Notes: a model not told the origin generated them from the letters alone. 46,454 nucleotides of DNA from an uncultured Spartobacteria bacterium (GCA_903882875.1 CAIRYQ010000095.1:1-46454), one strand, 5' to 3'; shown: positions 34,291 to 43,853, numbered from the stretch's first letter. Numbers and translations: made by a program.

Positions 34291-35468
34291 TGCGCTTCCT
34301 CCACATGCGAAATACGGCGGCGCGCACGCTCATTTTATTCCTCGCGACGCTGATGCTCTCCTCGTGCCGGAAGGTCACGCGCAAGGAGATCATCGGCTAC
34401 CAGGGCCCGGCGCGGCAGGATCCGTTTCTCGCCGCCGAGCGATTCTTGCAGAAACAGCGCCAGGGCGCGCGCGTGGTGAACCGCCTCACGGATCTTGCGA
34501 TGCACCGCGGCCCGCTCATCGCGTCGTCGCAGTCGTTCATCAATTACGGCGACGCCGACACCGTTCTCGAGTGGGCCGGCGGAGGTGGCCATCTCATTCT
34601 CTTTCTCGACGGCGCGGAACGCTGGCACAACGACTGGCAGGAGCCGGGATTTTTCGGGCATCTCAAATCTCACAGACGCGAGGCTGAGGAGATGAAGCTC
34701 CTCGACGCGCTCGGCATTTCCGGCCACGGCCCGGACGGCGACTCATTTTCCAACGCCGAGGAAAAACGCACCGCGCGGGTGGGCGGCACGACGATCACCG
34801 CCGCGCTTGCGGGAACTTTCGACGCCACCGACGATGCCGCACATGCCGACGTGCTCTTTGGAGACAGGGAGACGCCCGCGCTCGCGAGCTTCCCGCTCGG
34901 CGACGGACGCGTGACCGTCCTCGCGAATGCGCACCCATTCCGCAACCGCTGGATCGGCGAGCACGATCACGCCGCGCTGCTCGCGGCGCTCGTGGATCTC
35001 GGGCAGCGCGGCGAGGTGTGGTTCCTGAACGGCGCGCGCATCTCGTTTTGGAAAATGCTCTGGGAGCGCGGATGGATGGCACTCGCCGCGCTCGCGGTGT
35101 TCTTTCTCGCATGGCTGTGGAAAAATCTCCCGCGCTTCGGACCGCTGCGCACGCCGCCGGCCGAGGCCGTGCGCGACTTCACGGCGCACCTCGCGCTCAC
35201 GGGCGCATTCCTTTGGAGGCAGCGTGAACCGGACACGCTGCTCCAGCCGCTTCGCAACACCGTGTTCGCCGCCGCCACGCGCCTCGGCTGGCACGCGAAG
35301 GATCGCGATTTTTCCGCGAAGCTCGCCGCGCGCAGCGGCCTCGCCGAGGCTCGTGTGAATGTCGCGCTCGCCACCACGGGCATCCGCGAACGGAACCATT
35401 TTCTCCGCATCACGCAGGACCTGCGAAAAATCGCCGACGCACTGCGCGCAAAAACCACCATCGCATAA
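34287..35468 (+). CDS. DUF4350-type lipoprotein/membrane protein
   Basis: 393 residues from ATG 34287 (a second ATG follows at once). The N-terminus ILFLATLMLSSCRK has a lipobox-like LSSC, suggesting a lipoprotein, though a plain signal anchor is possible. The extracytoplasmic half resembles DUF4350: GGGGHLILFLDGAERWHNDW and LGDGRVTVLANAHPFRNRWI. A TM helix (GWMALAALAVFFLAWLW, about 262-278) is followed by a cytoplasmic helical tail. Stop and start overlap with the upstream DUF4129 gene (ATGA). Confidence 0.82.
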   Translation: MMRFLHMRNTAARTLILFLATLMLSSCRKVTRKEIIGYQGPARQDPFLAAERFLQKQRQGARVVNRLTDLAMHRGPLIASSQSFINYGDADTVLEWAGGGGHLILFLDGAERWHNDWQEPGFFGHLKSHRREAEEMKLLDALGISGHGPDGDSFSNAEEKRTARVGGTTITAALAGTFDATDDAAHADVLFGDRETPALASFPLGDGRVTVLANAHPFRNRWIGEHDHAALLAALVDLGQRGEVWFLNGARISFWKMLWERGWMALAALAVFFLAWLWKNLPRFGPLRTPPAEAVRDFTAHLALTGAFLWRQREPDTLLQPLRNTVFAAATRLGWHAKDRDFSAKLAARSGLAEARVNVALATTGIRERNHFLRITQDLRKIADALRAKTTIA

Positions 35469-35480
35469 AACGAACACCAC

Positions 35481-36476
<996 letters not shown>

Positions 36477-36480
36477 ACGA

Positions 36481-37785
36481 ATGATCCCCTCTCGCCGCCT
36501 CCAGCAGATCCTCGCTGCATGGCTCATACTCAGCGTCCTCGCGTCGCTCTGGCCACGGTTCGCGCCACTGTGGAAATTTGGCGCGGCATTTGTGGGCGGC
36601 GTCGCGCTGCTCGATGCGGTGCTCGTGAGCCTCAGCCGCCGGCTCACGGTCCGCCGCGAAGTGCCAGGGCGTCTCGCGCTCGGCGTCGCGATCGAGATTC
36701 CGCTCACGCTGCACAATCCGAACGGACGCGCGGTGACGGCGGAATTTTTCGACGGGCTGCCCGAAACAGTCGAGAGCACGCAGCTCCCTTGGACCGGCAC
36801 GGTCGCCGGCAGCGGACACACGACCGTGCTCTACACCGCGCAACCGCTCGCGCGCGGCGCGATCATTTTTACGGAATGCCATGTGCGCCACGCTTCGCCG
36901 CTCGGCCTATGGTGGCGGCGCTATCGCTCGGGCAGCGCGGCGGAATCGCGCGTGTATCCCGACTACGAACCGGTCGTGCGCTACACGCTGCTCGCAATGA
37001 GCAACCGCGAAAGCATGATGGGTATCGTCTCGAAAAACCGCGCCGGCCAGAGCCGCGAATTCCACCAGCTCCGCGAATACCAGGATGGCGACGTGCTCTC
37101 GCAGCTCGACTGGAAGGCCACCGCGCGCCGCGGCCAGCTCGTCTCGCGCGAATACCGCGAGCAGAAGGATCAGACGCTCATTTTCCTCCTCGATTGCGGA
37201 CGCCGCATGAGAACGCCCGACGGCGCGCTGCCGCAATTTGATCACTGCCTGAACGCCACGCTGCTCCTCAGCTACATCGCGCTGAAGCAGGGTGATCGCG
37301 TGGGCGTGATGGGCTTTGGCGGCACCTCGCGCTGGCTCGCGCCCGTGAAGGGCCAGCACTCGATGGCCGGCATCCTGAACCATCTCTACGACTACGAATG
37401 CACCGCCGCACCGAGCGATTTCAGCGAGGCTGCCGAACGGCTCATGGCCCGCCAGCGCCGCCGCTCGCTCGTCGTGCTGCTCACGAATCTGCGCACCGAG
37501 GACAGCTCTCACCTGCTCGCACCGCTGCGCCTGATGCGCCGCCGCCACCTCGTCGTCGTCGCGAGCCTACGGGAGAAAAGTGTCGTCGAACGCGTGAACG
37601 CGCCCGTCGTGAATTTCGACGATGCGCTGTTCGCCGCCGCAGGCCAGGGCTACCTCGCCGAGCGCGGCGCATTCCTCGCAAACCTCCGCGACCACGGCGT
37701 GCTCACGCTCGACGAGACCGCCGATGCGCTGCCCGCCGCGCTCGCAAACGCCTACCTCGACATCAAACGCCGCGGCGCGCTGTGA
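36481..37785 (+). CDS. DUF58 domain protein, MoxR partner
   Basis: 434 residues. Two N-terminal TM helices (IPSRR is followed by a hydrophobic stretch, then FGAAFVGGVALLDAVLVSLS), a beta-rich middle, and the DUF58 signature FHQLREYQDGDVLSQLDWKA near 194-213. A VWA-like C-terminus starts with LIFLLDCGRRM (DxG instead of full MIDAS DxSxS). It is the usual substrate or cofactor of the upstream MoxR. It ends 53 bp before the amidase. Confidence 0.92.
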   Translation: MIPSRRLQQILAAWLILSVLASLWPRFAPLWKFGAAFVGGVALLDAVLVSLSRRLTVRREVPGRLALGVAIEIPLTLHNPNGRAVTAEFFDGLPETVESTQLPWTGTVAGSGHTTVLYTAQPLARGAIIFTECHVRHASPLGLWWRRYRSGSAAESRVYPDYEPVVRYTLLAMSNRESMMGIVSKNRAGQSREFHQLREYQDGDVLSQLDWKATARRGQLVSREYREQKDQTLIFLLDCGRRMRTPDGALPQFDHCLNATLLLSYIALKQGDRVGVMGFGGTSRWLAPVKGQHSMAGILNHLYDYECTAAPSDFSEAAERLMARQRRRSLVVLLTNLRTEDSSHLLAPLRLMRRRHLVVVASLREKSVVERVNAPVVNFDDALFAAAGQGYLAERGAFLANLRDHGVLTLDETADALPAALANAYLDIKRRGAL

Positions 37786-37838
37786 GCCGCGCAGTTCGCG
37801 CTTGCCGCTTTTCCCCCGTGTGGAAAGTGTCGCGATCC

Positions 37839-38579
37839 ATGTTGAAAACTCTCCGCACGCTGCTGCTCGCAGTCCTCGTCCCGCTCACGGCCGCTCACGC
37901 GGCATCACTTTCCTCCGCAAAAAAAGTCAGCACGTCGCACGACGCCTGGGGACACCGCCCCGGAGCGCGCGGATTCTCCACCGTGATCCTCGACGCAGGA
38001 CACGGCGGCAAGGATCCCGGCGCGACCAGCCCCTTCACCGGGCAGCGGGAAAAGGATCTCACTCTCGACATGGTCGAGCGCGTGCGGCGTGAATTGAAGG
38101 ACAGCGTGCGTGTCGTCCTCTCGCGCGGATCGGACAATTTTGTCGAACTCGACGAGCGCGTCCGTATCGCCGACCGCACGAACGACGCGGTGCTCGTGAG
38201 CATCCACTTCAATGCCGGTCCGTCGCATCTCACCGGACCCGAAGTCTATTACTGGCGCGTGGACAGCTACACGTTCGGCAGGCGCATCTTCGCCGCGCTT
38301 TCGCACGCGACCTTGGAAAAGCATGCGAATCGCGGACTCGTCCGCCGCCGCCTGCGGCTCACGCGCAATCCGAACATCGCGTGTGTGCTCGTGGAATGCG
38401 GCTACCTGAGCCATGGCAGCGAGGCTCGGCTCATCTCAAGGGCAGATTACCGCACGCGACTTGCGAAGGTGATCGCCCGCGCCATCCTCGACCAGCGCGC
38501 CGAAGGCGACGGGAGACTCGGACCGCTTCCGAAACCGCTGAACGAACCGCCGAGCAAGGCGACCGACCGCCGCGAGTGA
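37839..38579 (+). CDS. N-acetylmuramoyl-L-alanine amidase, Amidase_3 type
   Basis: 246 residues from ATG 37839 with signal peptide LLLAVLVPLTAAHAASL. Zinc site: His in ILDAGHGGKDPGA (about 55), Glu in the following helix region, His in LVSIHFNAG (about 126), and catalytic Glu in LVECGYLSH (about 188). It cleaves peptidoglycan cross-link stems in the periplasm, as AmiA/B/C do. It has no AMIN or LysM targeting domain and a short Pro/Lys-rich tail. Its place directly after MoxR-DUF58 suggests a link to that envelope system. Confidence 0.92.
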   Translation: MLKTLRTLLLAVLVPLTAAHAASLSSAKKVSTSHDAWGHRPGARGFSTVILDAGHGGKDPGATSPFTGQREKDLTLDMVERVRRELKDSVRVVLSRGSDNFVELDERVRIADRTNDAVLVSIHFNAGPSHLTGPEVYYWRVDSYTFGRRIFAALSHATLEKHANRGLVRRRLRLTRNPNIACVLVECGYLSHGSEARLISRADYRTRLAKVIARAILDQRAEGDGRLGPLPKPLNEPPSKATDRRE

Positions 38580-38672
38580 CCGGAGCACCACGTTTGAAAA
38601 CGATAGGGCTTTGCGGGAAGCGCGCGATCGTCTAACCAGACCCCGCGCAACCCCGATGGCGGTTGTGCGCCG

Positions 38673-39206
38673 ATGCAAGCAGAAGTCTTTTTCATCTACC
38701 ACAATGGCGAACAGCGCGGCCCTTTCACGGCCGCGCAGTTGAATCATTGGCACCGGTGCGGCTTCATTGACGATGAGACGCTCTGCTGGCGCGAAGGATT
38801 GGAACAGTGGCAACCCGTCGGGCAGATCGTCCTCCGCCGCAAGCGCAGGAACCGGCGGCTGTTTTGGTACATCCTCCTCGGCATCGTCGTTGCCATCACA
38901 TTTTTCGTGAAGTTCTTCGGCCCTAGCATCGCCGAGTGGTGGCGTGAGCACACGCGCGGCGATCTCACCGCCGAAGACGCGTGGTGGCGCGCGCGGGGCC
39001 TCGTCCGCGACCAGCTTCCGCGCGGAGCGGAGGTGCAATTCGATCCGTTTTCATCCGCGAGGATCACGATTCAGGAAAAGGTGAACGCGAACGTCGTGCT
39101 CGGCGGCACATTCACCGATTCTTCTGGAAAGGCCGAACACAGCGCATGGAGTGTCGCCCTGCGTTACGACGAGAGCCGCGGGAACTGGGCCGCTGCGGGA
39201 AAATAA
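38673..39206 (+). CDS. GYF_2 (DUF4339) domain membrane protein
   Basis: 177 residues. The N-terminal GYF_2 domain (1-52) has FFIYHNGEQRGPFTAAQL and WREGLEQWQPV. A basic patch RRKRRNRR is followed by one TM helix (about 64-84) and a C-terminal extracytoplasmic domain of about 90 residues with two Trp-rich segments. GYF_2 proteins are common single-pass membrane proteins of unknown role and may bind proline-rich partners. It is 93 bp after the amidase and converges on the second FHA-kinase. Confidence 0.85.
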   Translation: MQAEVFFIYHNGEQRGPFTAAQLNHWHRCGFIDDETLCWREGLEQWQPVGQIVLRRKRRNRRLFWYILLGIVVAITFFVKFFGPSIAEWWREHTRGDLTAEDAWWRARGLVRDQLPRGAEVQFDPFSSARITIQEKVNANVVLGGTFTDSSGKAEHSAWSVALRYDESRGNWAAAGK

Positions 39207-39347
39207 GATCGCGCGGGCAACCGTAGTGAGGCGGCGGGAACGCACTCTTGTCAGCGGCCAAGGCACGCGGATCGGGTCATCACTACTCCGACTGCTCCCG
39301 TCTTTCCTCTCGCGGCTGCGACCATCGCCAACATTGCTGCGCCGCAG

Positions 39348-40847
39348 CTATGGCTTGGGCTGCTGCGCGGCTTCCTGGCGTCTTCGATCGAGGAGCAGTT
39401 TTGTGCAGACCCCGGCGAGAGCGGCGATGATCACGCAGAGCGCGATCACGAGCGCACGGAGATCCTTCCGAGGCGGAACGAACGGCCTTTCCTCTGCGGA
39501 CGTTCGCAGGATGACTGCCGATGGCGTCGAGGCACTCTGAAATTCCTGCACGGCAGACTGGATATCCTTCACCGTCGGGTAACGGTCCGCCTGCTCCATC
39601 GCCATCGCCCTGCGGGTGATCGCCGCGAGGGATTCCGGGATTTTTCCGCCGGGGATGTGCGGCAGGTTTCGCGTGGACTCAACGCGGTTCGGGCCGCGTG
39701 TGGCGACGTGCGGCGCGACTTTTCCATCCGCCACGCTCTGGAGAAGCTGGCCGACGTCATCACCGATGATCGGCGGATCGAGCGTGAGGATGTGGTAGAG
39801 GACAGCGCCGAGCGAATACACATCCGTGCGCGCGTCGAATTTGTCCGTCTCGCCGCGCGCCTGCTCGGGCGGCATGTACTGCGGCGTGCCGAGCACCATG
39901 CCAGCCATCGTCATCATCTCGGATCCCTCGTCCTGACGCGAGGAACTCACAAGGGTGCGCGCCGGCTCGGTGCCTCCGGATTCGTTGCGGCCCGAGGCGC
40001 GTGCAAGCCCCCAGTCCATCACGAGCACCTCGCCATATTCGCCGAGCATGATGTTTGCGGGCTTGAGGTCACGGTGGATGACGCCCTTCGAGTGGGCGAA
40101 CGCGAGTGCGTCGCAGACCTTCTGGAAAATGGTGAGCAGCACGCCGAGCGGATATTTTTCCAGCGCCGCCGCATCATTCTGCGCGATGCGCTGCAGCACG
40201 TCATGCAGCGTGGCCCCGCGCACGAGCTTCATCGTGTAGAAGACGTGGTTCTCCTCGTCCACGCCGAGCTCGTACACGGGGACGATGTTCGGATGCTCGA
40301 GCTGGCCGGTGATCTGCACCTCCTCGATGAAGCGAACGAGTTCCTCCTGCATTCCGCTGTGGTGCATCATCTTCATCGCGACCTTGCGCCGCAGCACTTT
40401 TTCCTGCGCCTCGACGACGGTACCCATGCCCCCCTCGGCGATGATCGCACCGATGTCATATTTCCTCTCACGCAGGAAATCGGGCGGCAGGTACCGCTTC
40501 ACGACGGCGTTCGCGGAGAAAAACGGATCGGACTCGTGCTCGAATTTCAGCCGCCTGATTTGGAGAGTGACGGAGCCGAGTCGGATGACCTGGTTGGGAA
40601 AGAGGCGTGTCTTTTCCGCGATCTTCCGCTCGGCGACGTAGGTGCCGTTCGAGCTGCCGAGATCCTCGATGAATGCCTGATCGAAATTGATGATGAGTTT
40701 CGCGTGCTTGCGCGAAACACCGTCCACCGCGACGACGAGCGAGCAGCCGGCTTCGCGTCCGATGACGTAGTCGCCAGGCACGACCATCGTGCGCAAAAGC
40801 TCCTCGCCGTCCCTCGTGAAAATGAGTTCGGTTTCGGGGGCGTTCAT
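39348..40847 (-). CDS. FHA - Ser/Thr protein kinase with C-terminal TM anchor
   Basis: 499 residues from ATG 40847, the start that begins the FHA domain (an in-frame TTG at 40874 is rejected). FHA: G30/R31, S45, H48, SSN at 65-67. Kinase 130-430: GGMGTV loop, Lys159 (VAMK), HRDLKPAN at 258-265, DWG at 278-280 in place of DFG, and PPEQARGE instead of APE. A single TM helix (about 463-485) ends the protein with a basic tail, so both domains are cytoplasmic. It is a paralogue of the kinase at 1159-3927 (same motifs at nearly the same positions) but lacks the TPR/LRR part. The 140-bp convergent gap with the GYF_2 gene holds nothing I recognise. Confidence 0.92.
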   Translation of the reverse strand: MNAPETELIFTRDGEELLRTMVVPGDYVIGREAGCSLVVAVDGVSRKHAKLIINFDQAFIEDLGSSNGTYVAERKIAEKTRLFPNQVIRLGSVTLQIRRLKFEHESDPFFSANAVVKRYLPPDFLRERKYDIGAIIAEGGMGTVVEAQEKVLRRKVAMKMMHHSGMQEELVRFIEEVQITGQLEHPNIVPVYELGVDEENHVFYTMKLVRGATLHDVLQRIAQNDAAALEKYPLGVLLTIFQKVCDALAFAHSKGVIHRDLKPANIMLGEYGEVLVMDWGLARASGRNESGGTEPARTLVSSSRQDEGSEMMTMAGMVLGTPQYMPPEQARGETDKFDARTDVYSLGAVLYHILTLDPPIIGDDVGQLLQSVADGKVAPHVATRGPNRVESTRNLPHIPGGKIPESLAAITRRAMAMEQADRYPTVKDIQSAVQEFQSASTPSAVILRTSAEERPFVPPRKDLRALVIALCVIIAALAGVCTKLLLDRRRQEAAQQPKP

Positions 40848-41169
40848 GAAACGTGCGCTTTCAATGCGCGCCAACTAGCAGGAATGAGGCAATGCGACAA
40901 AGCCAATTACTCGCGCGGAGCAAACCGCAGCAATGCTTCCGGAGCTTCGCCCGCAATGTTGCAACACACGCACGCACGAGTTTGGAAGAACACACCGATG
41001 TTGCCGATCGCCGCCGCATGTTCCGCGTCCACATGCAGTTTTTCTTTTTCCTGAGTGGTTAAAATCGCGCAGCGGCCCGCACGGAAAATCGCCGCAGATT
41101 GGCGTCCGAAAAAAATTCTCCCCTCTGTACACGCGTGAAAAATCCGCGCTGGCATACCCGGTGCTAAGA
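40848..41169. other. intergenic region upstream of the kinase
   Basis: No convincing gene. The right end contains GGCATACCC (41151-41159), a possible but poor -10 element for the structured RNA at 41170. The left end must carry the kinase promoter. Confidence 0.35.
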
Positions 41170-41319
41170 GAGCGCCTGTCCGTGAAAGCGGATCCAAAAA
41201 GTTCACAGGGAGGCAGCCTGGCCGGCAAATAGGGATTGCCGTGACGGTCCGGGGGGAACCGTTGCGGCAGGGGCCGGCCGGGTTGCTGACCTGTGATGCA
41301 GGGACACCGCGCGGCGCTC
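41170..41319 (+). ncRNA. structured RNA candidate (6S-like architecture, unassigned)
   Basis: A 150-nt nested set of helices on the plus strand. Closing stem: GAGCGCC 41170-41176 with GGCGCTC 41313-41319, continued as TGTCC 41177-41181 with GGACA 41302-41306 across a 6-nt bulge (41307-41312). After a large asymmetric bubble (41182-41203, 41296-41301) come CACAGG 41204-41209 with CCTGTG 41290-41295, then a GAG/TGA internal loop, then 14 uninterrupted pairs 41213-41226 with 41273-41286. The apical stems are TGCCG/CGGCA and ACGGT/ACCGT (41237-41269). The 14-bp helix has two G.U wobbles on the plus strand, C-A mismatches on the minus strand, which favours a plus-strand RNA. Closing stem, open bubble and long apical stem recall 6S RNA, but I see no 6S consensus and do not claim identity. 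It lies 2 bp from the BrnA-like stop codon, so a minus-strand terminator role is an alternative. Confidence 0.5.
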
Positions 41320-41321
41320 CC

Positions 41322-41588
41322 CTACTCCAGCTCCTTTTCAAGCCGTTCGCTGAGCCACTGCTTGATCATGCTCTGGTAGTTCAGATACCGCGAGCGCGCG
41401 ATGCGTTTGAGGCGTGCCAGCAGCCGCGGATCGAAGCGCAGCGTGATCGTCGTGCTCTCGCGGTTGTCGGCGCGGAGCAGCGCCTGGTTCATCAGCCGTG
41501 AGTCAATGCGCGTCTCCATCCAGAATGCGGCCTCCTCCTCCTCGGACTCGAAGCGCGGCACCTGGCTCCATGCGTTGATTGTCTTCAT
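41322..41588 (-). CDS. BrnA-type/CopG-like antitoxin
   Basis: 88 residues. An acidic N-terminus (FESEEEEAAFWMETRID) precedes a ribbon-helix-helix: STTITLRFDPRLLARLKRIA as strand and helix A, then RYLNYQSMIKQWLSERLEKE. The YQSMIKQWLSERL pattern is the BrnA/CopG hallmark. It presumably neutralises the toxin encoded 3 bp upstream and represses the shared promoter. Confidence 0.85.
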   Translation of the reverse strand: MKTINAWSQVPRFESEEEEAAFWMETRIDSRLMNQALLRADNRESTTITLRFDPRLLARLKRIARSRYLNYQSMIKQWLSERLEKELE

Positions 41589-41591
41589 GCG

Positions 41592-41873
41592 TCAGTTCAG
41601 CTCCTGCGTCTTGCGATCGAAAAACGACAGTTCCTCGGATGTCATCTCGCGCGACAGGATGCAGCGGAATTTTTTCCCGTCGCTCCAGAAAATGGTGAAG
41701 ATCGCACGTCCCTCGATGCTCTTGCCCAGGTTGAAATACCGCGCGTGCCCCTCGCCCGCGATCTCCACGTCGGGCATGAGCCGCAGGCTGAACGGATCCT
41801 CGAACGATTCCTCAATCTCGCGCGGCGTGACCTTGTGCAGGTCAAAAGACGAGTCCAGCCAGTCAAATTCCAT
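41592..41873 (-). CDS. BrnT-type toxin (RelE-like RNase fold)
   Basis: 93 residues from ATG 41873 (MEFDWLDSSFDLHKVTPREI). It follows the BrnT plan: FDLHKVTPREIEESFEDP corresponds to the KHGVSFEEA..VFxDP segment, then GRAIFTIFWSDG, then RCILSREMTSEELSFF with the conserved Arg and Ser-x-Arg. The N..KH motif of typical BrnT is altered (DLHK). BrnT toxins are mRNA-cleaving RNases. Toxin-then-antitoxin order and 3-bp spacing match brnTA operons. An in-frame upstream extension into the inverted repeat at 41877 is rejected. Confidence 0.8.
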   Translation of the reverse strand: MEFDWLDSSFDLHKVTPREIEESFEDPFSLRLMPDVEIAGEGHARYFNLGKSIEGRAIFTIFWSDGKKFRCILSREMTSEELSFFDRKTQELN

Positions 41874-41876
41874 GGG

Positions 41877-42065
41877 GTTGCGGATTGCAGATTGCGGATT
41901 GCGGAGCGCCGGGCCTTGCCCGCCGAGAAAAGAAGGCGGGCAGTTCCGCAATGGACGACATCTGAAGAACAAACCGCGAAGAAAGCGAGAGCACTCGCGC
42001 GCGACTCGAATTCAAATCCGCAGCCGCCAGCATCCAATCTGCAATCCGCGATCCGCAATCCACAA
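41877..42065. repeat. 189-bp inverted-repeat element (MITE-like or degenerate heptamer repeats)
   Basis: The left end TTGCGGATTGCAGATTGCGG (continuing GATTGCGG) is matched by the reverse complement of the right end (TTGTGGATTGCGGATCGCGG continuing ATTGCAG), about 23 of 27 bases. Both ends are heptamer repeats of GGATTGC. The 130-bp centre has no ORF of note. No flanking target-site duplication is obvious. It sits in the promoter region of the TA pair. Confidence 0.55.
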
Positions 42066-42446
42066 TCATCTCGATCGCTGGATGATTTCCACCTCGTAGC
42101 CCTCGGGCGCGTCCACGAATGCGATGATGCTGCCTGTGCTTGTCGCCGTCGGTCCGTCGGAGAGCGGGCTGCCTTTTTCCGCCGCGTGCTTTGCAAACGC
42201 GGCAAGGTCGTCCACCTCAAAAGCGAGGTGCGTGAGATCCGGCCCGACGATCACCGGCCCGCTCGACGGGAATTCGCAAATCTCGATCAGCTCCTCGCTC
42301 TGCGGGGCCTTCAGGAAAACGAGCTTCGAGCCGCGCGGCGAGACCTTGCGATCCACTTCGGCGAGACCGATCACGTCGCGGTAAAAGGCGACGGTTTTTT
42401 CCAAATCAGTGACGCGGTAGCGGGTGTGGAGGAGCTTGGTGACCAT
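42066..42446 (-). CDS. VOC-family glyoxalase (lactoylglutathione lyase-like)
   Basis: 126 residues from ATG 42446 (MVTKLLHTRYRVTDLEKTV). One VOC fold: first metal ligand His in LLHTRYRV, FYRDVIGL, Glu in ELIEICEF, His in DLTHLAFEVDD and Glu in YEVEIIQ. This set matches glyoxalase I (GloA), which detoxifies methylglyoxal adducts, though other VOC enzymes share it. Its stop overlaps the edge of the inverted-repeat element. It stands 99 bp downstream of the Tat-exported dehydrogenase. Confidence 0.87.
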   Translation of the reverse strand: MVTKLLHTRYRVTDLEKTVAFYRDVIGLAEVDRKVSPRGSKLVFLKAPQSEELIEICEFPSSGPVIVGPDLTHLAFEVDDLAAFAKHAAEKGSPLSDGPTATSTGSIIAFVDAPEGYEVEIIQRSR

Positions 42447-42545
42447 GCGTGGGTAAGCGCATCTTATCGTCGTGCTGATGAAGTGCGGCAACGGAAAATT
42501 GGACGCGCCGCTCAGTCTGCCTGTTTGCAAATGTCCGTATCAGCT

Positions 42546-43853
42546 TCACACAGGATAAACCCACGGCCCGCGATACGGGCGTGCGAGGAGCGCATTCGCC
42601 TCGGCGTCACCGGTGATCTGCTCCTTCTCCGCGTCCCATGCGATGCTGCGACCGGTGCGCCACGAGATCATGCCGAGCAGCGGCAGCACCGAGGAGCGGT
42701 GCGCGAGTTCGATGCCCGCGACGGGTGCATGGCGCTTGTCAATCGCTTCGAGGAAGTCCGCCCAGAGCAGCTTGATGTTATGTCCATCGGGTTCCTGGAG
42801 CTGCGAATCCTCGTGCTCGATCTTCCCGCCTTTCGTGCTCGGGTAAAATGTCCAGCCGTCGCGCCAGCCGATGTGCAGCACGCCCTTCGTGCCGTAGTAG
42901 TACGAGCCGATCTTGTGCTTCTCCGTGTCGTTGCCGCCGAACTTCCGGTGCTCCCACACGCAGGTGAATTTCTCGAACTCATACGTCGCGACCTGGTGAT
43001 CCGGCGCGTCGCTCGTCTGCTCTTTTTCCGTGAGCACGGGCGGGCCGGAGATCGGCCTGCCGCCCGTGCAGAAAATGCGACGCGGATATTTTTCCCCGCT
43101 CCACCACAGCACCTGATCCAGCCAATGCACGCCCCAGTCGCCGAGCGTGCCGTTCGCGAAGTCGAGCGTGTTGCGCCAGCCGCCGGGGTGCAGCTTTTTG
43201 CTGAACGGACGCAACGGCGCAGGCCCGCACCAGAAGTCCCAGTCCATGCCGTCCGGCACGGCTTCGTTCGGCGTCGGCTTCTCGGGGCCGCCGCCCGCGC
43301 TGTGCGCGAAGAGACGCACCATGCCGACGTCGCCGACTGCGCCGGACTTGAGGAATTTCATCCCGCTCACGTGGTGCGGCCCGATGCGCCGGTGCAGCCC
43401 GACTTGCACGACGCGGCCGCTTTCGTGCGCAGCGCGCAACATCGCGCGGCTTTCGTTCACCGTGTGGCCGGTCGGCTTTTCCACGAAGACATGCGCGCCC
43501 GCCTTCAGTGCCTCAATGGTGTTCAGCGCGTGCCAGTGATCGGGTGTGGCGATGATGGCGATGTCCGGCTTTTCCTTTGCGAGCAACTCGCGGTAGTCGC
43601 GGTAGAGCTTCGGTTTGTCACCGCTGAGATCCTCCACTTGATCGCCCGCGACTTCGAGCACGTTCGCATCCACATCCGCAAGACCGACGACTTTGCAACG
43701 CCCGGAGGCCATCGCTTCCTTGAGGATGTTCTTGCCCCACCAGCCGGAGCCGATGAGCACGGTGCGAAGTTTCGCCGGCTCGGCGGCACGGATGAATGGC
43801 CCGGTGGCGAATGCGGCGAGCGTGGCGCGTTGGAGGAAGGTGCGGCGTTTCAT
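42546..43853 (-). CDS. Tat-exported Gfo/Idh/MocA-family dehydrogenase
   Basis: 435 residues from ATG 43853 with twin-arginine signal MKRRTFLQRATLAAFATG (RRTFL). Rossmann motif RTVLIGSGWWGKNIL near 30-44, IAIIATPDHWHALNTIEALK near 100-119, VFVEKPTGHTV with the catalytic EKP near 126, and the C-terminal domain with HPGGWRNTLDFANGTLGDWG. The Tat signal indicates export folded with its nucleotide cofactor, typical of PVC-group glycoside-modifying members. It overlaps the upstream PQQ-propeller gene by 4 bp (ATGA), so the two are translationally coupled. Confidence 0.93.
   Translation of the reverse strand: MKRRTFLQRATLAAFATGPFIRAAEPAKLRTVLIGSGWWGKNILKEAMASGRCKVVGLADVDANVLEVAGDQVEDLSGDKPKLYRDYRELLAKEKPDIAIIATPDHWHALNTIEALKAGAHVFVEKPTGHTVNESRAMLRAAHESGRVVQVGLHRRIGPHHVSGMKFLKSGAVGDVGMVRLFAHSAGGGPEKPTPNEAVPDGMDWDFWCGPAPLRPFSKKLHPGGWRNTLDFANGTLGDWGVHWLDQVLWWSGEKYPRRIFCTGGRPISGPPVLTEKEQTSDAPDHQVATYEFEKFTCVWEHRKFGGNDTEKHKIGSYYYGTKGVLHIGWRDGWTFYPSTKGGKIEHEDSQLQEPDGHNIKLLWADFLEAIDKRHAPVAGIELAHRSSVLPLLGMISWRTGRSIAWDAEKEQITGDAEANALLARPYRGPWVYPV

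Noticed and set aside
41170-41319. Calling the structure 6S, SRP, RNase P, tmRNA or a known riboswitch
   Set aside because: I looked for SRP loop, RNase P and tmRNA conserved stretches, and cobalamin, SAM, TPP, glycine and c-di-GMP signatures, and did not see them; 6S resemblance is by shape only.
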